Shown here one piece after another: positions 58,027 through 64,000 of a DNA stretch of 64,000 nt (the first letter of the stretch is position 1; every line of letters starts with the position of its first letter). The position numbers and the translations under genes were made by a program. This DNA comes from Fibrobacter sp. UBA4297. GTDB taxonomy: Bacteria > Fibrobacterota > Fibrobacteria > Fibrobacterales > Fibrobacteraceae. The notes under the pieces were generated by a model that made no database searches, was not told the DNA's origin, and saw nothing but the letters and a program-made list of their open reading frames with translations. The stretch covers positions 39,522 through 103,521 of the forward strand of contig NZ_DGUZ01000023.1 of assembly GCF_002394865.1 (NCBI RefSeq), written 5' to 3'.

Positions 58027-59166
58027 ATGGATATCGAAGCTCTTGAAAACACGACTTTCGCGGCCATCGTCGAGAAAATCCAAAAGGTTCGCAAGCGTGG
58101 CGAACTCTTAGAGAGCATTCACGGGATTTTAAAAAAGAACTTTGAATCCATCGAAAACGAGCACCAAATTGAATGCCAGAAAATCCGCAACGTCATTGAA
58201 GGCATTCCAGGCGAACTCATCGGCAACACGCGCGAAATGCGCGAAGTGAGCAAGCTCGTCCGCCAAATCGCCCCCACCGCCGCAACAGTCCTTATCCGCG
58301 GCAAGGCTGGCACCGGCAAGGAATACGTCGCCCGCAGCATCCACGAGCTCTCGGAACGCAAGGATTCCCCGTTCGTAGCGCTCAACTGCGACGCCCTCAC
58401 CGAAGGAGCAAACTCTTTTGAAAGCGAACTTTTCGGCTTTGAACGCGGAGCATTCACAGGTGCCACCAACCGCCACATCGGCAAGGCAGAACAAGCAAAC
58501 GGAGGCACGCTCTTTCTAGATGAAGTCGCCGACTTGCCGCTCCCCGCGCAAATCAAGCTTTTGCAATTTATTCAAGAACAAAGTTTCAAACGCCTCGGTA
58601 GCAACATCGAGCAGCGCTGCAACGTGCGCCTTATCGCAAGCACAGGCAAAAATCTCGAAGCCATGATGCAGCACGGCACGTTCCGCGAAGACCTTTATTA
58701 CCGCCTGAACATTTTCCAGATTTCGCTCCCCGAACTCATCCAGCGCAAAACGGACATTTTGCTTTTAGCGGACCATTTCATCGAAAAGATGAATTACAAA
58801 TACGGCAAGAAAATTTTGCGCCTAAGCTCACCCGCCATCGACATGCTCATGAGCTATCATTGGCCCGGTAACGTGCGCGAACTCGAAAACTGCATCGAAC
58901 ACGCATGCCTTGCGACAACTGACGTCTGCATCAACGCCTACGATTTGCCGCCCACGCTGCAAACCGACGTCACGTCAGGCACCTCCGTACTCCCCGAAGG
59001 CAACAGTCCTCTCGCCACGCTAATGGACAGCTACGAGCGTGAAATCTTAAGCGAAGCGCTCCGCCGTCACGACGGCAACATGAGCGCCGCCGGCCGCGAC
59101 CTTTCCGTAAGCCCGCGCATGATGCTATACAAAATAAGGCGGCTAGGATTAGCCGCCTCGAACTAA
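58027..59166 (+). CDS. Sigma-54-dependent transcriptional activator without receiver domain
   Basis: 379 residues. A short N-terminal ~60-residue helical part replaces the usual sensor. The AAA+ domain (about 65-290) has Walker A GKAGTGKE, the sigma-54 contact loop GAFTGA and Walker B GGTLFLDEV. A Fis-type helix-turn-helix closes the protein (NMSAAGRDLSVSPRMMLYKIRRLGL). It activates RpoN promoters. It is divergent from glnN and has duplicated palindromes upstream. How it senses a signal is not visible. Confidence 0.9.
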   Translation: MDIEALENTTFAAIVEKIQKVRKRGELLESIHGILKKNFESIENEHQIECQKIRNVIEGIPGELIGNTREMREVSKLVRQIAPTAATVLIRGKAGTGKEYVARSIHELSERKDSPFVALNCDALTEGANSFESELFGFERGAFTGATNRHIGKAEQANGGTLFLDEVADLPLPAQIKLLQFIQEQSFKRLGSNIEQRCNVRLIASTGKNLEAMMQHGTFREDLYYRLNIFQISLPELIQRKTDILLLADHFIEKMNYKYGKKILRLSSPAIDMLMSYHWPGNVRELENCIEHACLATTDVCINAYDLPPTLQTDVTSGTSVLPEGNSPLATLMDSYEREILSEALRRHDGNMSAAGRDLSVSPRMMLYKIRRLGLAASN

Positions 59167-59207
59167 GCGAATTGTCACTCCGACCATTGCGCCGGAGCAT
59201 CAATCAA

Positions 59208-60284
59208 TTATCTCACGATCGTGATGTTGTAAACCGGAAGCATGTCCTTCGGAGCGTCAATCTTTGTGACCTTGCCTTCGTCATACTTGAAGAGACCACC
59301 CTTTGCGCCACGGTCACCGACGTAGAGCACACCGTCGACATCGTCAAAGTAGAGGGATCCTTCGGCATCGGCAATGTCAGAAACCTTCTTAACGGACTTT
59401 TCAGAAAGATTAACTTTCACCACTGGGACATCGCCAAAGCCCTTGTAGATAGCGGCAAAAGCAACACCTTCCGGGTCAACGGCAAATGCATAGACACCAC
59501 CGCCGAGCTTTTCACCGTCAACAACTACAGAGGTTTTCTTCTTGTCGAAATCGACAACTTCGATACCGCGCTTGTCGTCAGCATCTGTGCCATAGCTTGC
59601 ATTGTATTCACCCTGAGAAGCGATATAGAGTTTGCCCTTTGCAAAGCCCATGGCCATCGGGTTTTTCTTAGCAAGCTTAATCGTATCCAAGAGATCGCCG
59701 TTGCTAAGTTTGTACAAAGCGAGGAGCCCCGGAACCGGATAAGCATAGTTTTCAGAACGCTGGAAGAGGGCAAACAACGTATCACCGCTAATTTCAAAGT
59801 CTACGAGGTTCGGCGTAGATGCCTTGCCCTGGTTGAATCCGTCCGTCTTAACGGTTTTCACAACTTCGCCATCCTTCACGGAGACCTTCACAAACTTGGC
59901 AGCACCTTCCAAGGCAACCCAGACTTCGTCCTTGTTCGCCTTCACAACATCGCTCGGATTGGCGCCATCGCCCATGTCCTTCTGCCACGTGACCTTTTTG
60001 TTAGAAACATCCACGAGAGCAAGGTTATCTGCACCGTATCTTTCGAGAACGAAAAGGTTTCCGTCAACGCCGACAATCTTGGAATCCTGATTGAATTCTT
60101 TAGAATCTTCGGACACCCCGTCTTCAGAAACCCAGCGGAGTTCGCCAGTTTTGTAGTCAGAACCGAAGACGTAGACAGAGCCCGGCTTGAGCGGGTCGTC
60201 ATCGGCAGAGGTGGAGTTGTCCGAGCAAGCCGTCATGTAGAGAGCAAGAGCGGATGCCGCCGTAAGTGTTAGGAATTTTTTCAT
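59208..60284 (-). CDS. Beta-propeller-like lipoprotein, candidate B12-binding surface protein (BtuG-like)
   Basis: 358 residues with a lipobox MTAC (Cys20) followed by a SDNSTSADDD linker. The rest is built of repeated strands typical of YncE/quinoprotein-like propellers (VYVFGSDYKTGELRWVSEDG, LVDVSNKKVTWQKDM, GVYAFAVDPEGVAFAAIYKG, LYVGDRGAKGGLFKYDEGKV). It is the last gene of a transcript that starts with a cobalamin riboswitch and a TonB receptor. In Bacteroides, BtuG is a lipid-anchored propeller that passes B12 to BtuB. Similar role here is inference from context and predicted fold. Confidence 0.75.
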   Translation of the reverse strand: MKKFLTLTAASALALYMTACSDNSTSADDDPLKPGSVYVFGSDYKTGELRWVSEDGVSEDSKEFNQDSKIVGVDGNLFVLERYGADNLALVDVSNKKVTWQKDMGDGANPSDVVKANKDEVWVALEGAAKFVKVSVKDGEVVKTVKTDGFNQGKASTPNLVDFEISGDTLFALFQRSENYAYPVPGLLALYKLSNGDLLDTIKLAKKNPMAMGFAKGKLYIASQGEYNASYGTDADDKRGIEVVDFDKKKTSVVVDGEKLGGGVYAFAVDPEGVAFAAIYKGFGDVPVVKVNLSEKSVKKVSDIADAEGSLYFDDVDGVLYVGDRGAKGGLFKYDEGKVTKIDAPKDMLPVYNITIVR

Positions 60285-60355
60285 AGTGGTTCCTTTTTAT
60301 GTTTTTCGCAGACAATGTAAATTACACGTTTTGCAATTTTCATCCTGCGCGGGGT

Positions 60356-62452
60356 TTAAAACCCCTGTGTTAATGTTAATTTGTACTCCCGCCCCGGAGT
60401 CGGGAATGGAACATAGGGATTTCTATAAGTTTCATCCGTCAAGTTCCGGAGCGCAAAAACAAGTCGTGTTTTTTCAAAAGGTGTATAGCCAAGCGAGACA
60501 TGATGCAAATCCACAGCAGGTTGCTTGATACGATTTGCACGGTCATCAAAAATCTCGGTGCGGTATTCTGAAGTCCATGTCAAGTCGAGATGGTACGGCA
60601 AATCAAACCTTGCCTCGGCATAGTACGAACGTGCAGGCTCATTCGGGAGCTTTTTGCCCGTGTAATATTTTTCCTTGCTGCCATCTTCTGCATCCTGGAA
60701 CGTTGCACGTAAAATCACAGAAAGCCATTTTTTCGGTTTGCTTTCAAGTTCCGCTTCAAAGCCACGCACATGCGACTTGCCGATATTCTGCGGTTTCGAG
60801 AATCCGCCGCTCACTAGCCAGTAAATTCCGTTTTCAACATCCGTCTCGAAATACGTTGCACGAATGGCGGTATTGCTTTTTGGAATCATGTAATAGCCAC
60901 CGACTTCAAAACGCAACGCCGATTCATCTTTCAAATCCGGATTCGAAAGCATCCCCGGGTGGACACCATAAAGTTCCATCAGTTGCGGGGTACGTACAAA
61001 GCGCCCAAAGCTCACGTTGCCGCCATAGCGGGAGTCAGGCGCATCATAGCGCAAAAAGCCGCGTCCCGTCCAAGAAACATTGCGATCCTTCGCCGATTTT
61101 AAAGTCTTTGAAGCAGTCGGATGCACAAATTTTCCGCCATGCAAATCATCCTTGACAATCAAGGCCGAAGCTTCACCGCCCACAGTGAGATTCTTGACAA
61201 AATCATACTCGACATCGAAAGAGACATTCGTCGCCACGCGAGCCAAGTTCCATTTACTCGATGTCGTTCCACGCTTTTCGTAATACGAAGCATCCAGAGA
61301 CATGCGCAAATTTGCATTCAAGCGGTCTCCCGAATAATTCGCAACAACTTCAGGAACAAGGCTATACCCCGCCGAACCGTACTCCTGCAAACCCGGCAAA
61401 TCATAGCCCAGATGGTCTAGCGGATAATACGAATGCGAAGTCGCCTTTTCAAACTTTCCCGTGAGAGACATTTCAAGCCATAGCCATCCCAAGAGTTGCG
61501 GCAATTCCGCACGGTAGGTCGCCTGCGCAAATTCGCCCTTGTAGCCAGCCACAGACGTCTGGTAATCGTCTCGACCGGGATTTCCGCCTTCCGAACGGCT
61601 AAAGTTCATATTCAAAGTCGAGAAAACGCCATTTGTATGCAACACGCGCGCCTTGAAAAGCCCAGAGTATTCCGTAAATTCCGCATTGCGGCGTGTGTCC
61701 TTGAAATCATCATTAGGGTTGTAAGGCGTTCCATTTTGGCTATCAAATTCGTAATCATTATCGCTATGCCGCGCCGACAGAGACGCACTCACCGAGGCGC
61801 TATCCGTCAAGCGAGAGAGCAACTGCGTCGAAGCCTCCCACGTGTTGTGGCTACCATAGCTCAAAAGCACTCGGCCCGACTTTTTATCTTCCGGCTTGAG
61901 CACAGCTTCCGCAGGCTTTGAACCTTTGGTGACAAAGTTTATAGCACCGCCGATTCCTCGACCGCCAAATTTCGCAGGCACGCGATCCTTGTAGACTTCA
62001 ATTTTTTCGACCTGATTCAAGTCAATCGAACCAAAATCAACCGCACCGCCCGACGCATCGTTCAGCGGAATCCCATCCATGCAAACGACAATATTCTTTG
62101 CAGAAATTCCGCGAATGCTCACGGTCTGGAAACTCCCGACACCGCCCTGGCGCGTGTACTGTACGCCCGGCAAAGAAGCCAAGACTTCAGCCGCCGAAAG
62201 CGAACGGCCTTCCCATACTTCGGGCAAAACTTCGGCATAGCTCGAAGACGCCTGCAAAGGCTTTACGTTTTCGGATGCCACTCCATAAACGGAAGACTCA
62301 CCTAAATCTTGAACAAACTCTTCGGAAAAACCAGAAACGCTCGCAAGCAGTACGCCCGCGCACACGCGAACGCCCAAGAGACCGCTAGAACAACTGCACG
62401 CAGTCAAACACCCACGCAAACGCGTGGCTATGCAAAGCGATGTCTTTCGCAC
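60356..62452 (-). CDS. btuB: TonB-dependent receptor, probably for cobalamin (BtuB-like)
   Basis: 698 residues from a GTG at 62452; no ATG lies nearby and the signal peptide falls at about residues 20-43. A plug domain (about 70-190) has YTRQGGVGSFQTVSIRGISAKNIVVCMDGIPLNDASGGAVDFGSIDLNQVEKIEVYKDRVPAKFGG in typical order, and a 22-strand barrel ends in a terminal aromatic (LTLTQGF). The cobalamin riboswitch just upstream marks it as a B12 receptor. The N-terminus is unusually Cys-rich (four Cys). Confidence 0.87.
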   Translation of the reverse strand: MRKTSLCIATRLRGCLTACSCSSGLLGVRVCAGVLLASVSGFSEEFVQDLGESSVYGVASENVKPLQASSSYAEVLPEVWEGRSLSAAEVLASLPGVQYTRQGGVGSFQTVSIRGISAKNIVVCMDGIPLNDASGGAVDFGSIDLNQVEKIEVYKDRVPAKFGGRGIGGAINFVTKGSKPAEAVLKPEDKKSGRVLLSYGSHNTWEASTQLLSRLTDSASVSASLSARHSDNDYEFDSQNGTPYNPNDDFKDTRRNAEFTEYSGLFKARVLHTNGVFSTLNMNFSRSEGGNPGRDDYQTSVAGYKGEFAQATYRAELPQLLGWLWLEMSLTGKFEKATSHSYYPLDHLGYDLPGLQEYGSAGYSLVPEVVANYSGDRLNANLRMSLDASYYEKRGTTSSKWNLARVATNVSFDVEYDFVKNLTVGGEASALIVKDDLHGGKFVHPTASKTLKSAKDRNVSWTGRGFLRYDAPDSRYGGNVSFGRFVRTPQLMELYGVHPGMLSNPDLKDESALRFEVGGYYMIPKSNTAIRATYFETDVENGIYWLVSGGFSKPQNIGKSHVRGFEAELESKPKKWLSVILRATFQDAEDGSKEKYYTGKKLPNEPARSYYAEARFDLPYHLDLTWTSEYRTEIFDDRANRIKQPAVDLHHVSLGYTPFEKTRLVFALRNLTDETYRNPYVPFPTPGREYKLTLTQGF

Positions 62453-62479
62453 CGTTTAACAACCCGTGGCGCAAAACGC

Positions 62480-62695
62480 CCGTTGTGCCTTACAGTTCTT
62501 CTGACTCGGGGATCACTCTACTTCCAGCCCCTTCACACCCACCTTGCGGCAAGCATTGGTTTATGCTGGTTTCGTCCTCCCTTACAGCGGCGAGACCGTT
62601 CCCGGATTTGCAACATTGCAGACCGCAAAGCGCAGCACGGGATTCTCTTATATCGCGCCTTTGACGACACGATACAGCGTTTTACCGCATAAGGC
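62480..62695 (-). ncRNA. Cobalamin riboswitch
   Basis: On the minus strand the leader has GGGAACGGTCTCGCC, then GCCGCTGTAAGG (62591-62580, the B12-box equivalent of GCCACTG), GGAAGTAGAG and GATCCCCGAGTCAGAAGA (62514-62497), in the order of AdoCbl riboswitches. A further hairpin (GGCG/CGCC with CAAC/GTTG) right before the GTG of the receptor gene may block its ribosome site. It should shut the operon down when B12 is plentiful. Confidence 0.85.
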
Positions 62696-62708
62696 ATTAC
62701 CTATGAAA

Positions 62709-62738
62709 AATATAGTAAACAATTCGGGGCGTTGTCAT
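62709..62738 (-). promoter_or_regulatory. Candidate promoter of the riboswitch transcript
   Basis: Minus strand ATGACA (62738-62733), an 18-nt spacer and TATATT (62714-62709), overlapping the stop of the upstream DMT gene. Confidence 0.4.
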
Positions 62739-63697
62739 CCCCGCGGTTTCCACTCCGCAAGGACCATGCCCGCAACGATGGCAACAGCACCCGCAATCGC
62801 GACCGACGTGATGCGTTCCCCAAGAGCAATCACCGCCGTAATAATCGTCACCAGCGGAATGGCGTATATATAATTGCTTGCCAAAACCGTCCCAAGTTGC
62901 TTTAAAACTTTATTCCAAATCAAGTAGCCAAACAGCGACGAAAAAACCGTGAGGCAAAGGAAGTTGAGCGACACGACAGGTTTCGCAAAGTTCGGCCACG
63001 GAACTCCGAGGAACCGCCCCGCACCCGCTGCATTTGGAGCAAAAGCCGTTTCGCCAAGCATAATAATTATTGACGAGAGCGCGCCATAGAAAAACATCTT
63101 TCGCGTGATAAACAACGTAGAATATTTTCCGTTGAGGGGCCGGACAATCAAGGAATAAATCGTCCACATGCATGCCGAACTGAACGCGAGCAAATCGCCA
63201 ACCGGCGAAAGCTTTAGAATAAACTTTCCATTCAACACAACAAGCACCATCCCGATAAACGTAATCACACACCCGAAAATCTGTCGCTTGCAAAGGCGTT
63301 CGCTCTTGTAAATGAGCCCGCCAAAAATCATCGTCAAAAGCGGATTCGTGCAGACAATCAGCGACACATTGCTCGACGGCGAAATCGTAAGCGCCGTATT
63401 CTCCGCCCAAAAGTAAAACGTGCACCCCGTCAGTCCGCACAAGCACAAAACCACTTCGTGCTTCCAGTTTTCGCAACGGAACTTTTTATGAGTCATTGCA
63501 AGCAGCAACAAGTACGTCACCACAAACCGCAACGTAAAAATCTGCACCGCCGAAAAGTCGTGATTCAAAAGCACCTTCGTGCTCACAAAACTCGTGCCCC
63601 AAAATGCAATCGTTCCAATCGCAAGGACATGCCAAAGCGCAAGACCGCGCGAAGCGTTTGCAGAAGATTCAAAATCTTTAATCGGAGCCGGTTTCAT
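62735..63697 (-). CDS. DMT-superfamily (EamA) transporter
   Basis: 320 residues from MKPAPIKDF; a TTG three codons upstream is also possible. It has ten membrane segments in two EamA repeats (about 25-150 and 175-310). The motif WGTSFVSTKVLL and GYLIWNKVLKQLGTVLASNYIYAIPLVTIITAVIALGE fit the RhaT/YdcZ-like exporters. Its substrate is unknown; many export amino acids or metabolites. TATCTT ends 8 nt before the ATG with no ribosome site, another possible leaderless gene. Confidence 0.87.
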   Translation of the reverse strand: MKPAPIKDFESSANASRGLALWHVLAIGTIAFWGTSFVSTKVLLNHDFSAVQIFTLRFVVTYLLLLAMTHKKFRCENWKHEVVLCLCGLTGCTFYFWAENTALTISPSSNVSLIVCTNPLLTMIFGGLIYKSERLCKRQIFGCVITFIGMVLVVLNGKFILKLSPVGDLLAFSSACMWTIYSLIVRPLNGKYSTLFITRKMFFYGALSSIIIMLGETAFAPNAAGAGRFLGVPWPNFAKPVVSLNFLCLTVFSSLFGYLIWNKVLKQLGTVLASNYIYAIPLVTIITAVIALGERITSVAIAGAVAIVAGMVLAEWKPRG

Positions 63698-63728
63698 CAA
63701 CCGCAAAGATAGTTTTTTTCTAAAGCCG

Positions 63729-64000
63729 TCAATCTATAACGGTTGGTTCCCCATATCGCACAGGTTCCACACGATTTACATCTTTATTCGATAAAAGACA
63801 ATCAATCGTCTCCCTCGTAGCTGTGCTAAGAATGACAGATCGGTCCAATGCGGCATCCTCGCCTTTGCAAGTTTTCACAATTTCTTTGCAAGCATCCATT
63901 GAGACATCTTCCCAGCAGCCGACAACAATTTCAAGAGACACATCTTCAACAACCCAATGCGCCCCCGTGTAATCAAATTCCAGCTTTGTCGTATCATCAA
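63729..64000 (-). CDS. Uncharacterised protein, N-terminus beyond the window
   Basis: The frame is open from the stop at 63729 to the last base, giving about 90 C-terminal residues: DTTKLEFDYTGAHWVVEDV at the start and RVEPVRYGEPTVID at the end, with two Cys in the middle (CWEDVSMDACKEIV). No domain is recognised. It lies 32 nt upstream of the DMT gene in the same direction. Confidence 0.6.
   Translation of the reverse strand, partial: DDTTKLEFDYTGAHWVVEDVSLEIVVGCWEDVSMDACKEIVKTCKGEDAALDRSVILSTATRETIDCLLSNKDVNRVEPVRYGEPTVID

Overview
The window looks like a chromosome segment of a Fibrobacter-type bacterium (phylum Fibrobacterota). The evidence is in the gene content: four proteins with the 'Fibrobacter succinogenes major paralogous' (FISUMP, TIGR02145) C-terminal domain, three copies of the TIGR02147 paralogous regulator family, a family-16 glucanase in the circularly permuted arrangement known from F. 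succinogenes lichenase, a type III glutamine synthetase and many lipoproteins. No rRNA, tRNA, CRISPR array or intact insertion sequence was recognised by eye.

Layout. 1-10 kb: three tandem two-gene cassettes on the minus strand (276-aa TIGR02147 regulator followed by a large FISUMP lipoprotein), each behind a near-identical promoter, with a GSCFA-domain gene between the second and third. 10-21.6 kb: an RhlE-type helicase, a membrane GGDEF protein, the methionine importer metQ-metN-metI, an XRE/zinc-ribbon regulator, alaS, three small lipoproteins and the permuted GH16 glucanase. 22-26 kb: pflB and pflA with a metallo-beta-lactamase-fold gene between them on the other strand. 26-31.7 kb: pilT-pilC type IV pilus genes, a TlpA-like thioredoxin, epmA and a secreted FISUMP protein. 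31.8-34 kb: a cysteine desulfurase and tcdA. 34-42.6 kb is accessory: a decayed and an intact Rpn/PD-(D/E)XK protein, a small membrane/EcsC/zinc-finger operon, an AAA+DUF4143 ATPase behind three evenly spaced 13-bp repeats, a PLD-family protein and a WYL regulator broken by an amber codon.

42.7-55.4 kb is a sulfur amino acid island: metY behind an operator-overlapped promoter and a 14-codon Met/Cys leader ORF, cysK, mnmA, a cysK paralogue, a cystathionine gamma-synthase/lyase with a MalY/PatB-type C-S lyase, a LysR regulator, and a DUF4418/FtsX-like/ATPase ABC system plus a sodium:solute symporter. The ABC system carries almost the same promoter as the cystathionine gene. 55.5-59.2 kb: glnN (GSIII) divergent from a sigma-54 activator that lacks a receiver domain. 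59.2-62.7 kb: a cobalamin riboswitch, a BtuB-type TonB receptor and a beta-propeller-like lipoprotein, which together resemble a B12 capture locus. The right edge holds a DMT exporter and a gene cut by the window end.

Intergenic DNA is rich in repeats. There are short palindromes of the form GAGAT-GCCCGC...GCGGGC-ATGACA, heptamer-periodic TAGNNNN arrays that follow stop codons, and GACGACA/TGTCGTC hairpins. Many promoters fit TTGnnn-17/18-TATATT. Several genes lack a Shine-Dalgarno sequence and start 6-8 nt after a TATATT or TATCTT box, which suggests leaderless mRNAs. All family names rest on motif recognition by eye; no database search was run.
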